DNA of 64,000 nt, taken from the NCBI GenBank assembly GCA_037176885.1, contig JAWWNJ010000001.1, positions 3,906,001 through 3,970,000 of the forward strand. The letters are read 5' to 3'. The stretch's first letter is position 1. The number at the start of each line of letters is the position of its first letter. The stretch comes from Favolaschia claudopus. Taxonomy: Eukaryota > Basidiomycota > Agaricomycetes > Agaricales > Mycenaceae. Below are positions 12,401 through 24,440 of this stretch, one piece after another. The notes beneath the pieces were generated by a model that was not told the DNA's origin, made no database searches, and was given only the letters and a program-made list of their open reading frames with translations. Both the position numbers and the translations under genes were made by a program.

Positions 12401-12868
12401 ACCTCCAGATCGCTATTCCCGTGGCGATCGTCGCCGGTCTAGTAGCGCTGTTAATACTCTGGCTTCTTGTTCGAGGTAGGTGTTTTCATGTCCTGTATCG
12501 TGTGCCGTGGCTCATGCCGTTTTCATCTTCATTCTAGCGATGCTGCGATGCTGTCGGGGCCGTCCTGATTATGCCGGATACCCTGCTCCGATTGCGGTGC
12601 CAGCCCCGGGACCGGATATGCGCCACCAACGTCTCGGGAGCTACGAGCAGCCCATGCCCGTTACCTCGGGGCCTATGGGGATTGTGTAGGTGGTATTCAA
12701 TAGCGGGCTGATCAGGTGCTAACGAGAAATGGGTGTCTATTTAGCCCTCCTCCTCTCGTTCAATATGATTCGCGACCGCAGCATCAGCGAGGTCCATCGA
12801 ACCAGGGTTATCCTGGCGGCCAGCAGCAATCGGGGTGGATTGATGAGAGTAGATACAATGGACGGTAG
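9452..12868 (+). CDS. ADAM-family zinc metalloprotease, type I membrane protein (apparent frameshifts)
   Basis: Membrane-anchored metalloprotease of the fungal ADAM group. The start at 9452 gives a signal peptide (LSFLALVVTFLLQW). An intron at 9522-9580 leads into the propeptide. The catalytic domain has the zinc site HEIGHNFGAIHDC, reassembled across introns near 11210-11330, then MSP (Met-turn). A Cys-rich disintegrin-like domain follows (MCGNGIVEQGEECDPG... CDIPEKCTG), then a second Cys-rich region, one membrane helix (VAIVAGLVALLILWLL) and a Pro/Gln/Gly-rich cytosolic tail ending at 12868. From 10.4 kb on, all exons splice cleanly. In the propeptide the frame changes three times in the same direction, at about 10023, 10286 and 10379, each as if one base were extra and each beside a short homopolymer. 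This is either sequencing error or early decay. Confidence 0.88.
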
Positions 12869-13174
12869 TTGCTGTGTCTTGGTTCTGTTAATGTAATGCT
12901 ATAATCCATGGAATGGTGTACATATTTCGGTTTTCTGGTGCTTGACATATACTATGATCCTTGGAGGCGTTTACATCATGATGAACGCGTATGGCGAGCG
13001 AGTCGGGAAGCCTCGAAACATCTTGAATTGGTTTCACTATCTACAGAACGAAGATCTCCAAAAAGCAGTCCATCAAGGTATGGTAATACATTCTCCAAGT
13101 GAAAATACACAAATGCGGCGTCGCAAAAATAATGATAAAGGCGGATAGGCCCGGATAGCAGAGAGTATTATCGT

Positions 13175-15158
13175 CTATAGTAACCGTCGTGTCTTGCGTA
13201 AAGGGAGAAGGGGGACCGGTGGAGGTGTAGTAGTGTTCACGTATGGTGGCGGGGTGTCAAGCTGTATTAATGAGGTAGTCGAGTTCACATTCCCATCCGC
13301 GTTGTTGTAGTACTGCTGACTGGATCGTGATTCGCTATACGTTGTCCCACCTGGGAAGGTATTCGAATTGGGACTGCTCCTATCGCTGAGCAGCGTAGTT
13401 GCCCAGTCGGGTGAGTCTGGGGTGTTCGGCGCCAACCAGGTGCGTCGGCCAATATGGTCGCGTTGCCTCGAATCGCGCGACGGGCTCGAGTCGGATATGT
13501 CGGTGAAGGGCGTGATTTCTGATTTGCTGACCTTGCGCTTGTGTGAAGTGGGTGAACGCCGTAGCCAGGCGAAGTAGACGAGGACTGCAGCGATGACTAT
13601 GAGTGCTAGGACTGCAAGTGTGCCTAGCACCACGCCTGCGATGACGGCGGGAGAGAGTCTGTTGTTTTTCGAGGACCGGGCAGCAACGCCCATAGTTCCT
13701 TGCCCGTTCTGTGCATAACTGAAAATTCTGGAAAGGATTAGTGAATGGGGAGTATAGTTGGATTGCGGTGGCGTGAACATACAGATATAATCCGGCTATA
13801 AAAGGTGACCCCAAAAGGTATTCCGTGGATGTTTGGTCGATCCATTCTTGCAGGATGCCAACGCACACGCCGTCAGCTTGTTTCACCACGAGTGCGGATT
13901 GATCTAGGCTTGTCGAGAAAGAGCCGAATGTAACAGCAACGCTGAACCGGGAATCGCAAGGCAGCTTCCAGGCATGTGCGAAAGCAGAAGTCGAATGTTT
14001 TGAGGCACCGGGAATATTGGCGTCTAGGTAGGAATTAGTGGGAAAGAAGTGCATGCCGCGGGAAATTCATACAGATAGAGCGCGCCGCGCCTTGCGGGAA
14101 GACAATATCGGCGTACAAAGGGTCGAGAAATGTAAGCAGTTGGGTTCCGCTTTGCGTAACATTGAAGCCGCTGGACCCAGTTGCAGACCAGGCGTCCATT
14201 TCCACGTACCAACTCGACATGTTGGATGGATTTGTCGCGTTGGCCGCAAGCATGGATTTCCACGTAACTTCACCCTCATGGAACGATTGATCGGGCTGCA
14301 ACCAATGGAGCTCACCACCCGAGCCCGAAGAATTCGAAGACGAAGGCGGATCAAGTGCGATCCCGTATGAAAACGCTAGCTGTGTCGGATTATGAAGAAG
14401 CCAATTCTGGGCGGGGGAATCCTCAAATGGTGCCAGGCCCATGCCTATCATACCCGAGACTCCGGGCGAGAAAAATGATGTTGCCTGGTTAGCGACAGTG
14501 ACTGAAATTGCGGGGTATGAGCCCGGACCTCCGTTGAACCACCTTGGTCCACACATACCTGTTTGATTCGGGTATAACCAGGCGGATCCGTTGCGTTGGA
14601 TAAGGCCGCAATTTTCCTGCACCAATGTGCCGCTTGCAACTCCATTCATGGTCGAAACATTTTGAGATTTCGTCGACTGTTGAACGCTGGATGAAATCGA
14701 GGGATTGTACCTGCGTGATGAATGTGAGAAAATAGAGAATGATACATCCAAGGTTGGACTCACGAAGGAACACCTCCGCAGGAGTTACAACTGGAACCCG
14801 CAACAGTTGTGATCCTATAGCGGTGTATGTGTTAAGATTGGCTGCGTTAAAAACGGAGCTCTGGACTAACGCTGTGGATGTTGATATTGCAAAGGCGAAC
14901 GACTGAGGAGACGGATTCGATGACTAGATAGCAATTAACTTTGTTGGATCCTGTCAGATAGATAGATTTCCGCACCATGTTCACCATTACAGAGTACACT
15001 TGGTTTTCATCGCGACTGACAGGAATTACAAGCGTTTGAGGGGGAGTGACAGTTCGTTTTGTAATTCGTGCACCGGAGACGGCGGCAAGTACAGAAAGGC
15101 AGTAACAGAAAGCGAAAAGAAAGGCGAACAACATGAGGGGAGAACGAAAGAGATTCAA
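13175..15158 (-). CDS. Membrane-anchored aspartic-protease-like (A1 fold) protein, probably inactive
   Basis: The start at 15158 gives a signal peptide (LMLFAFLFAFCYCLSVLAA). The lumenal part has the A1 layout: YSVMVNM followed by a motif where DTGS is expected, an IGMGLAPFEDSPAQNWL segment (flap-loop/GLG region), W-x-V-x-M-D, then IPGA...WKLPCD, and GVCVGILQEW...TEYLLGSPFIAGLY near the C-terminal end of the fold. A single membrane helix follows (AVIAGVVLGTLAVLALIVIAAV) with a basic stop-transfer and a long Ser/Pro-rich cytosolic tail. The expected catalytic motifs read LTGS and DPLY, so both active-site triads look degenerate. At least four introns are needed; one at about 14890-14935 would be only 37 nt, so exon edges are approximate. 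It lies tail to tail with the ADAM gene. Confidence 0.6.
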
Positions 15159-15627
15159 TACGGTTAGGTCGACAGAGAACTTATTTGGCGGAAGATTGTC
15201 GACACGCCCACTGAATCATGAGGCGATGCAGTCACGCCACGAGTAATTTGAAAGTTTAGTACAGGTTCCGGCAATCCGACATGAAGCTATTCCTAGTTGG
15301 ACCCACGGGTGCTTCGGGGAGGGCGGGGAGCGACATTGCGTTCTGCAGGCGTCGGGATCGGTTGTGATCGAAAGCAAGCGATAATTTTGATACGTCTCTG
15401 TCTCTGCATCATCGTTGACGTCCGCCAAACAATGAATAGGGGGACAATCGTCGTCGATTCTGGACGTGAAGAGTACGTGAAGGCACGATCAGGGGCTTGT
15501 GTGTCGTGGGAGGAACGCGGTCCGAGAAACGGATAGACGCCGTCAAAGTTTTGATCACCGGAAAACTCGACCGCCAAGAAAATTCATCCGCAACGTCAGA
15601 CAGAGACAATGAACGATATGTCTTTTT
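15159..15627. other. Interval between the A1-like gene and clpP
   Basis: About 470 bases with the promoter of the minus-strand A1-like gene and the 3' UTR of clpP. I see no further gene; the open frames here have no motifs. Confidence 0.4.
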
Positions 15628-16747
15628 CTATGGACTAGCAGTCTCAGTCGTCTTCGGGCTCCTTTCTAAGATCGCATCGACTATCCCAAAATCCAGGGCC
15701 TCTTGTGCTGCGTTGAAAGAACATCAGTTTGAATTTGACCTAGAAAGGGAGAGAGAGGCAGTACCCGTCATGAAATAATCGCGTTCCAACGCTTCTCCTG
15801 TGAAACATCACAAATAAGCAATGGGACATCCCGAACGCGGGGGATTCCTACCGAATCGCCGTAGCCCGTCTTCTTTACTTTCGCCACCTTTTGCGCAATG
15901 CTTTTGATAGATGCCGGTTAACGCCTCTCGTATTCGGAGAATCTCCTTTGCATGTATTGCGATATCAGATGCTTGGCCGGATGCGCCACCAGATGGCTCT
16001 ATGTTGTCCCTGTTTAGGGCATATGGAGACGTGCAGGGGTTCATTCACATACGATGTATCATGATGCTCGCGTTTGGGAGGCAGTGGCGTTTGCCCTTCT
16101 CGCCGGCTGCTAACAGGAGCGACCCCATACTTGCGGCTTGACCAATACAGTATGTGTGGATCGGTGATGAAACATACTTTCGAGGGTTCTCGATATTGGC
16201 AGCTGCCCCGGAAGCAAATAACTCACCTGCATCTATTTTACGAAGTCAGTTATACATGACAAAATCCCAGATCGCCAAACCGACCGTATCATAAATCGCG
16301 AGACCAGCAGTAACACTCCCTCCCGGAGAGTTGATATAGAGATGGATTGGTTTGGAAGTATCCTCCGCTTCGAGAAAAAGTAATTGCGCGACAGTCAAAG
16401 TTGAATCCGTATCCCGGATCTTGACGAAAATCATTTGAATGTGGGGTAATAAAAGAGGCGTTGACAAGGCATACAGAACCATAAAGCATGATCACTCGCT
16501 CTCGTAGGAGACGCGAGAAGATATCATAGGAGCGCTCACCCCTGCCCTGGCAACGTCTTAGGGTACTGAGGAATGACATGGCGGACAACATGCGCACCGT
16601 CTGTTCAATGACTATAGGGACTAGACCATTGCCCTGTGGAACAGCGTAGGCAGAGAGGGGGTGGAAAGCACGACGTCCGAGATGGCGTTGAAGATGAAAT
16701 GTCGCGAACCGAAGCATGACCGCGAAGAAAAGGAAGTTTCGAGTCAC
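15628..16747 (-). CDS. clpP: Mitochondrial ATP-dependent Clp protease proteolytic subunit
   Basis: Serine peptidase of family S14 that forms the double-ring proteolytic chamber used by ClpX. The N-terminus (start 16747, or an internal Met at 16717) is Arg-rich and reads as a mitochondrial presequence ([15 protein letters not shown]). The mature part starts at [26 protein letters not shown]. It contains [33 protein letters not shown], the nucleophile motif [14 protein letters not shown], the histidine motif [16 protein letters not shown], and a last exon ending [16 protein letters not shown] infer at least five introns, including one that splits the His motif (CAT C / AG). Budding yeast lacks ClpP, so its presence fits a filamentous basidiomycete. 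It shares a 109 bp divergent promoter region with the next gene. Confidence 0.93.
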
Positions 16748-16856
16748 ACTGTCACAATACGTGTGGCTGTGACTGGCTGTGACAAACGCGTTACGTTTTG
16801 TGTTTCAACCACGACGCGTTCTGAGTGGACTGCCATCTCCTCGTACCCTCGACGCA

Positions 16857-18398
16857 ATGTCGACTCCTCGCCTCCGATCCCACCGCTCTACAGAAGCTCC
16901 GATGGACTTTGAATTTACCTCTCGTCCATCTACCAAACCTGTCTGGGCTGCCTCGAGATCCTCAGAGGACGACGACCCAACAACCCCCAAAAAGCGTGCG
17001 TATCATCTTCGGTCTAGTATTCGGCAGTACAACATCTACAACGCCAACGTTCGTAGGCTCTCATGCGGATCTAAGTAACCCCCCGACGCCACTGCACAAT
17101 CCCGTCTTTGGCCAAAACCAGAACATCCCGTTCATCTTCCAGACCCCGCCACGGCAGGTGGGCACTGCACCTTATCCTTGGGCGCCACCAGCAAATTTCT
17201 CCCCCACCAAAGCGTTCCCACAGCCACCGGAGCTGAGCGATGTCGACATGCGAGAAGCTAGTCCACCGAAACCCGAACCAGGCGCGGTAGCGGTGTCGCC
17301 TGAAGGTAGCGGGGGAAGAAAGATGTCTGCTAACGGTATGCGACGGGTCTTGAAATCCCGCATGAAGTCCGCGCTCTCAATGTCCACGGTGCCGGAATCG
17401 CGTGGGGACTCGTATTCCGACAGCGAAGACGAGACCACAGAGCCTACGAGCCGGCTGACACGAACGGGGTCGACGTCGAACCATTACACACTTAATCTAC
17501 CCTCGCCACCGGCTCCCAAGTCAGATGTGCCTTATGTTCTGCTTGGGTACGACTTTCTCTTCTTTTGAGTTGATGTCCGAAGTATAAGCGTGCTAACCGC
17601 GTTGTACAGCTACCTGCAGTTCTTCTTCAATCTGTCGCTGATCTTGCTATTTCTGTACCTCGTTGTGCTGTTCATTTTAACTGTTCAACGGGATGTGGAG
17701 GAACGGATATCAGAATACTCGATGGGTGCGTCATTTTTTAGTTTAGCTGCTGCGCAATTCGCACACGAACGCCACGTCTGATACTGGTTCTTGGCGACAG
17801 ATATAGTGCAGGATATAGCCATGTGTGCACTGCAGCACAAGAATAACCTCTGCGAGAATCCGTTACCGGCGATGGCCCAGCAGTGCGCGATTTGGGCGAC
17901 ATGTATGAGCCGTGATCCGACAATAGTGGGTCGAGCCAAGGTCGGTGCCGAGATGATCGCGGAGGTTGTAAATGGTTTTGTCGAGCCTATCAGTTGGAAG
18001 ACATTGGCGAGTTCCTCGGTCTCGCGTATCCATTCGCATCTTTGTGCCCACGCGGGCCTTCTAACCTTCTCGCACCCACGGGGTTTTTCCAGGCGTTTAC
18101 CTTGACGTCGCTGTCATTCCTGACCCTTTTTATCAACACACTTCTCTCGCTTTATCGTTCTCGCCATCAACCTCAGATCCCGCCGGCCCCACCGGTTGCC
18201 CAACACGGCCAGTTCCCGATGACCCCTGCTTACCACCCTGCGAATCTCCCCGACCACTTTGGAGGCTATCTGTCACCTGCACCCACACCAAGTTGGGGTC
18301 GCACCGGTGCAGCGCGTTCCTGGACAGCGCAGGAGGAGATGGAAACACCGTCGCGGCGGAGACGACTCGACGGAGGCGGGGCGGTGAAGATAAAGTGA
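16857..18398 (+). CDS. Brl1/Brr6-family nuclear envelope protein
   Basis: Integral inner/outer nuclear membrane protein needed for nuclear pore complex assembly and membrane lipid balance. The N-terminal third is disordered, Ser/Pro-rich and carries NPVFGQ- and PFIFQTP-type FG-like bits. The core follows: membrane helix 1 (FFFNLSLILLFLYLVVLFIL), then the lumenal Brr6/Brl1 signature with four cysteines in CALQHKNNLCENP and AQQCAIWATCM, an amphipathic segment (AEMIAEVVNGFVEPISW), and membrane helix 2 (FTLTSLSFLTLFINTLLSLY), ending with a Pro-rich basic tail. Introns include 16996-17056 and others near 17547, 17725 and 18005. The four-cysteine lumenal domain between two helices is diagnostic of the family; I cannot say which paralogue (BRL1 or BRR6) it matches better. 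Confidence 0.9.
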
Positions 18399-19042
18399 AA
18401 TCGGGTCACATTCAATTATGCGCATAACGTACGTCCATCCACAGGATTTCGCCGCCGCATTCAATAAAATTGACGAACTCTAAGTTAGGTCACTTTAATC
18501 TATAATGTATCTAGATCCCAGACCACACACGCAAAAACCAATATAGCTCATGCACAGGGAAGATTCTCGCACTTAACGGTGCGGGTCACAGCGGGTCTCC
18601 TTGCAGACGGATGCTTTTCGTTGGTTTTCCGTGGCAGCTGCCAAGGTGAGCTGCGCACCGAATGCGGGGTGCGATACACATGCCAGTAATTCAGAGACCC
18701 GGTCCGGGAGGTTGGACGGGGGAACGGTTGCTGTGGGAGAGGACAAGGAGCGTTTATGCAACCGTCAGGAGATCGACGTCTGTGAAAGGTATCGTGCGAG
18801 TTCTTAGTTGATGGGGTGCAAACTCTGTTTTTTCTCCGTGTCAATGTCAATGGAAGCATCGTGAAAGCCTAACGGAGGTATCCGGGGGCGTGGCACCGTT
18901 TTGGCGCCCCTCAAATCGGACGTGTGCACAGCCGTCGGGACGCGATTGTGGGTCTGAGATCATGACACCTGATGATGAGAGGATGTGATTCTCAATTCAG
19001 ACAACAAAAACTTGTGTGGATGTTCGGATGTATTGTGCGGCG
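18399..19042. other. Interval between the Brl1-like gene and the SERF gene
   Basis: These 640 bases hold the converging 3' ends of the neighbours. I see no gene; open frames on both strands near 18550-18860 have no motifs. Confidence 0.35.
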
Positions 19043-19664
19043 TTAGGTGAGGATGGTAATCTTCGTATTTGGTATCATTACAAACGTCTTGGAATTGTTG
19101 TGAGCTGCAGGGGCATCGCGGATGCCGGCTCCCATGGTGCGCACATGCCCAGAAATCGGATTGACGAGATGACAGATATAGAAATGGAAAGTAATCGAAG
19201 TTGCCGACGCCCGGATAGGGAAGGTCATTTACCGCTCGCTGTGGCTGTGGAGCCTGCCTTCTCTTCCTCCTTTTTCTGCGTGAGAAGGAACGAGAAAAGG
19301 GGTTAGTGGCGTAGCAACAAATAAAAATGCCACACGAGCCGAAAGTCGCATGCCTTTTGCTTAGCTCGTAGAATCTCCGCGTCGCTGTGTAAGCATCCGT
19401 GAATCCAGGTTCAAAGGGCCGTGGTAGCGAAAGTAACATACGCTTCCTTTCGCTTCTGTAAAGTGGTAGCCGATTCCTAGAGGGTTAACAAGGCGGCCGA
19501 ATGAGGGAGCGGAGCAAATGAATGATGAGAGTTGGGACTAACTTTGGGTTTCTTTTGGTTGGCGGTTTTCTTCTGGGCTTTGAGCCGGTCTTGTTCTCGT
19601 TGGTTGCCACCTGGGAGCCGAATTGGGAGGTGCGAGGAGTGGTAGTGGGACACGTACGGGTCAT
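19043..19664 (-). CDS. SERF (small EDRK-rich factor / 4F5) family protein
   Basis: Small, highly charged, disordered protein; the animal homologue MOAG-4/SERF promotes amyloid formation and binds nucleic acid. The gene is hidden because every exon is tiny. From the start at 19664, exons join as MTRGNQREQDRLKAQ then KKTANQKKPK, ESATTLQKRKEA, DAEILRAKQK and KKEEEKAG, which is the full SERF consensus in order. The first intron (about 47 nt) splits the Arg codon of MTRGN. The join between AKQK and KKEEEK uses a GC donor (AAG|GCATGC) with a normal CGCAG acceptor, so this appears to be a GC-AG intron. A last exon after an intron starting GTAAATG gives a short tail ending in TAA at 19043; this end is less certain. 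Confidence 0.75.
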
Positions 19665-20337
19665 GGCGTAGGCTGGGGGACGTCGTGGCGGTCGAGCGTT
19701 GAGAATGCGGGCTATATGTGAGCGGAGTTTAAACTCGGGGATCAAAGAAAGGTTCCGAGGATCATGTGATTTACGCAATTTGAGGATCGCTTCGTTCGGA
19801 TTGATGGCGGCTTACGCATCGGTTTTCGGATAATCGTGGTCCGTGTTTCAGAATTCATATGTCGAGCATCATTGAACATCGCGGAATCGGTGGAGATGCA
19901 AGAGTGATTCGCCGCGGGTGACCTGGCATTACCTCATATCTGTCAAGGCACAGCCATCGCATATCTTATCTATCTGGTGCGAAGATCAGCCTGTTCTTCG
20001 GGCGGTGAAGATGAATGGATGGATGTAAGTTAGGGAATGTAACGCGATGGTGTTCAGAAGCACCGCAGGATGTATTTGGAGTTCCGCGGGGGTGTAACCG
20101 TGGTGTCACCGTGTCTCGAAATCGGCGATTAAGTGTAGTACCTTGAGACGATTACATTTCCCCATTGAGGTGGATCTGGATGTAAGTGGCTGTGTCGTGG
20201 TGATCCCGATGCGGAACCTCGTGTGCCTGCTTCTTTCTTCTATTTGTGGAATAAAGATTATGTTATGGCCTAGTATATATACTGTCGTTTGCCAAGCGTG
20301 TTCGACTCTTTTCCGACCCAAAGTCTTTGCCCAAGCT
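19665..20337. other. Divergent promoter region of SERF and CYC8
   Basis: About 670 bases containing the 5' regions of both flanking genes. A TATATATA run lies near 20274-20282, roughly 60 bases before the CYC8 start. No gene seen. Confidence 0.4.
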
Positions 20338-23300
20338 ATGGCTATGAGACACCCCCGCGAGGGTCGTCTGCCCGACCCTCATGTTCTTTCCAATGGCCCT
20401 CCTCCCCCACCCCTCCAGAACGGCGCCCCCCATCCCCAAGCCCTCGTCTCTCCCACACAAGGCCCCGCCACTACGAACGGTGTCACCCCCGCCGCCTCTT
20501 CGGCAATACATAAACTCACCACCGCAAACGAGCAGACATGGCTGTTGATTGGTGTGCTATTTCATGTCTCAAATATTTTCAGGTCTCACCTTCGTCCTAG
20601 GTCGCGTCGCTGAACAGATGGGCGATCTCGACCACGCGCTGTCGGCCTATGAGAATGCTCTCAGGCATAATCCCATCTCCCTCTCCGGCCTCACACAGGT
20701 CGCAGGAATAGCTCGGATCAAAGAAAACTATCCCAAGGCATGTCCGCTCTTCTATCCGGCCATTCCGCCGCTTCCGCTTTTGGCACTAAAGTGGCTTTAG
20801 GCTGTCGAGTACTTTCAACGCGTTCTTGCGCTTCAAGAAGACAACGGCGAAGTCTGGAGCGCTTTGGGTTAGCTTCCTTTCATCTGCTGCTGTTGTTCAT
20901 TTCCCCGTTGCTTACCCGCGTGTCTTCTAGGTCATTGCTACTTAATGCAAGATGACTTGCAGAAGGCTTACTCCGCTTACCAGCAAGCTCTCTACCTCCT
21001 CCCCAATCCTAAGGTAAATTTATTATGCTCGTATCACCGCCGCCCTCCGCTTACCCCGCCATCTAGGAAGACCCCAAGTTGTGGTACGGCATCGGTATTC
21101 TCTATGACCGCTATGGCTCCCTCGACCACGCCGAAGAGGCTTTTTCTTCTGTCCTTCGTATGGACAAAGGTGGGTCCATTTCCGTCACCGACGATGAACA
21201 GCGGTCTGGATTGATTGCGAAGACCTAGACTTTGACAAGGCCAACGAAATTCTGTTTCGTCTCGGAATCATTTACAAGCAACAGGGCAAGTATGAAGATT
21301 CCCTCAGCTGCTTCGACCGCATTCTCCGCAATCCCCCGAGTCCTCTGGCACACGCCGACATCTGGTTCCAAATCGGGCATGTGTATGAACAGCAGAAAGA
21401 CGTATGTCATGACTATTTCTATCTTTACTTTTTTTTTTCTGATGTTCTCCGCCGGAACAGCACGTCAGTGCTAAAGACGCCTACGAGCGCGTCGTAAATG
21501 ACAATCCGAGTCACGCCAAAGTGCTTCAACAGCTTGGCTGGCTATACCATCAAGATGGCTCGAACTTCCAGAATCAGGACCTCGCAATCCAGTACCTCAC
21601 CAAGAGTTTGGAAGCTGGTGAGCATACTGTTCATCTTTTAGGCGTACACATAATCTCAACTCTGCTTCTTCCACCTAGATCCTTCCGATGCCCAAAGTTG
21701 GTACCTTCTTGGACGAGCTTACATGGCTGGCCAGAAATACAACAAGGCGTATGAAGCCTACCAGCAAGCTGTCTATCGCGATGGCCGGAATCCGACCTTC
21801 TGGTGTTCTATCGGCGTCTTATACTTCCAGATCAACCAATACCGGGACGCGCTTGACGCATACTCTCGTGCGATCCGCATCAATCCTTACATCTCGGAGG
21901 TATGGTTCGACCTCGGCAGCCTATACGAGAGCTGTAACAACCAAATCTCGGACGCTATCGACGCATATGCACGTGCAAGCGAGCTTGATCCTAATAATCC
22001 CGTCATCTCGCAGCGCCTTACACTCCTCAAGACTGCGCAGACGACGGGGGGAGTGGTTCCTGCGGCTCCGGGCCCGCAAGACGTGCATCCCACGGCTTAT
22101 GCAAGTGCCGTTGTTCCCCCGCCAGGATTAACGGGTCCGCCTCTTCTACTGCAGTCGACGGCGCAACGCCCTGTATTCCGCACGGACTCGAGAGGCCCGA
22201 CAGAGATCTCGCTTCCCCCTCCGTCGCAAGTAGGTGCTGGGCGCGCTTCTCCGCCGGGACCGTTCCGTGGAGGTCCTCCACCCCCAGTCATCCTCGATGA
22301 GGCGAGGCATCCGCAGTCCCATACCCCGCTAGCGCCGATGGAAGTTGATCGCCCGCCGACCCGTGGTCGCGACTATGCTCCTGGCATGTCTCGCGAGCCC
22401 GCTAGTGGACCTCGCGGACCTATCGGCCACCAGAGTTTACTTCTTCACCATCCCGTCCCCCAGCCGCCTGAAGAAGCGAGGAATGGTAATGGCCATCTGC
22501 ACCACCAGGAGTCGTTCTTCACCCGTCACCGTCCCGCGTCGGCATCGATGTCACCGCCCACTCATGCCATTCGTCGCTCGCCCCCGCCCCCACCATTTCA
22601 GTATCCTTCTTCGTCCGGTTCGTCAAGAGGGCAACCTGCTGGACCCGGGCAGCCGCAGCGGTCGCCAAGAACCTTTCCTGCGCATGAGCAAATTCGCGCG
22701 GGAGAAGGTCTTGAAGCGCCATGGGATCGTCGTGGGCCGCCACCTTCTGAGCATGGTGGTAGCCGTGACTGGCCTTCGCGTGAGCCGCAGCACGAGTCAC
22801 GTCGTCCTCGTCACTCCAATTCGGCTGACTATCCTGGGCATGGGGCGGCGCCGTCTCAACAGCAGCAGCAACCACAACAACCCTTCTACCCCGCCCGCGA
22901 GCGTTCCCCCGGTCCCCACCGCGGACGCAGTCCTCCCGACGCCTCTCCTCGATCTGCGCACCCTTCGCATGCGCTTCCGTCGTCTCGGTATTGGGATGCC
23001 AAGCCGCCGACTGCGTTGCCGGCGATTGTACAGGCACCGCACGCACGGCCATCGCCGCCAGCGACGCATGCGGAGCATTCGAGGAGATACGACCCGAGAT
23101 ATGATAGAGACGCTCGGGAAAGGGATCATTCCTATGAGCGCGGGAGGTCTGAGTCGAGAGGTCCTGGGTACGCCGGGTCTCACGCGGGTTCACATGCTGG
23201 ATCGCCTGAGGGGTTGAGGAATGTGCGTCCACCGCTTCAGCAGCAGCCGCCGCATATGATTGCGTCTTCGGCCGCGAGGTCGGAGAGTCCGTCAGGGAGT

Positions 23301-24440
23301 GTTGGTGGGCCGGAGTCGAAGCGGCGGAGGGGGGCGAAGGAGACGAATAGTGAGGGTGGTATGCAGGAGCCACCGAAGAAGGAGAGGAAGAAGCGGGGTA
23401 GTAGGCGGAAGGAGGATGGGGGTGCGGATACTCCCAAGTCGTTTGCGGGACCGTCGCCTGGCCAGTCGAATACGAGTTACAAGGTGACACCTGGATATCC
23501 CAAGGGCCCCAGTTCGCCTGGGCCGGTCAGCTCAAATGGCTCGGGGTCATCTGGGAGGTCGGTCCAGCCTTCGCCGACCAGTGCAGCACCTCGGATGCCT
23601 TCGCGGGTGGTGGACGATGATTATGATGAGCCGGGTGTTGCGGATGCGTTGATGGGGCTTGCGTCGTATCGAGAGATGCCTGCGCGGCCTGTTGATGGTC
23701 CTTCCTCCCAGTCGCCGACTGTTTCTTCGGGAAGTCGACACAGCGACCGTGAACGGGAGCGGCCTCATCCTTCGCACCGCGACTCGGTATCCTCTACTCG
23801 CAGCCGTGGTTCTCCGCCCAACTCACTCAAGCGGCCGCTCAGCCCCACTGAGGATATGTCGGACAACAAGCGATCGCGTATCGATGTCCTCCATCGTCGC
23901 GACTCGTCTGTTGGCCGTCGTACGCCCATTCCTTCGACCCGTCCCTCACCAATTCCCTTCCGCACCCAACCGTCGCATTCACCCGAGACTCGCGAGCCGT
24001 ACCCCGCGAGCCCGCCGCTTCCTGCTGTATTCCCGCCTCACCCGCGACCCATTGGAGCGGCTGCGTTGTCTTCAGCTCCCTCCTCGTCGCATATCATTGC
24101 TCCGATTGCACTCCCTCCGATCGCAACACTTTCGCCGACGTCGACGACGGCGTCTCCTGGTCCCGAGCGTGATCGCGAACGGGAGAGGGAACGTGAGCAG
24201 CGCGAGAGAGAACGTGAACGAGAGCGGGACCGTGATAGAGAACGCGAACGAGAGCGGGATCGGGAGCGTGAACGCGAGCGCGAGCGGGAAAGAGAGCGCG
24301 AACGCGACGACAAGATGCAGGTGGACTCCAACCACTCTGCTTCCCCGCCGCCCCGCTCGAAGGTTGAAATTGTTCATCTCCGCACGCCGCCGAAGCACAC
24401 GCCGTCCCCGCCGAATGACAAGATGGATTCTGCGCCATAA
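20338..24440 (+). CDS. CYC8: Cyc8/Ssn6-type TPR transcriptional corepressor
   Basis: Partner of Tup1 in the general corepressor complex that DNA-bound repressors recruit (glucose repression and other programmes). The start at 20338 gives a Pro-rich N-terminus, then a solenoid of about ten tetratricopeptide repeats. Recognisable repeats include AEQMGDLDHALSAYENALRH, VEYFQRVLALQEDNGEVWSA, QDDLQKAYSAYQQALYLLPN, YKQQGKYEDSLSCFDRILRN and FQINQYRDALDAYSRAIRIN. The repeats are cut by about eight introns between 20539 and 21680; the last ~900 residues are one long exon. The C-terminal region is disordered: Pro/Ser/Arg-rich, a basic patch (SKRRRGAKE; PKKERKKRGSRRKE), Gln runs and an Arg-Glu repeat block near the end. 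Domain order and length match fungal Cyc8/Ssn6. Confidence 0.95.
24170..24310 (+). repeat. Arg-Glu codon repeat in the CYC8 C-terminus
   Basis: A purine-rich run of CGNGAR-type hexamers (cgggag, cgtgaa, cgcgag) that translates to alternating Arg and Glu or Asp. The encoded segment has the charge pattern of a single stable alpha helix. Because the repeat is short-period, it is prone to length change. Confidence 0.7.

Noticed and set aside
22519..23490. Long minus-strand open frame inside the CYC8 gene
   Set aside because: It is the shadow of the low-complexity Pro/Ser/Arg-rich coding exon and has no start context or domain.
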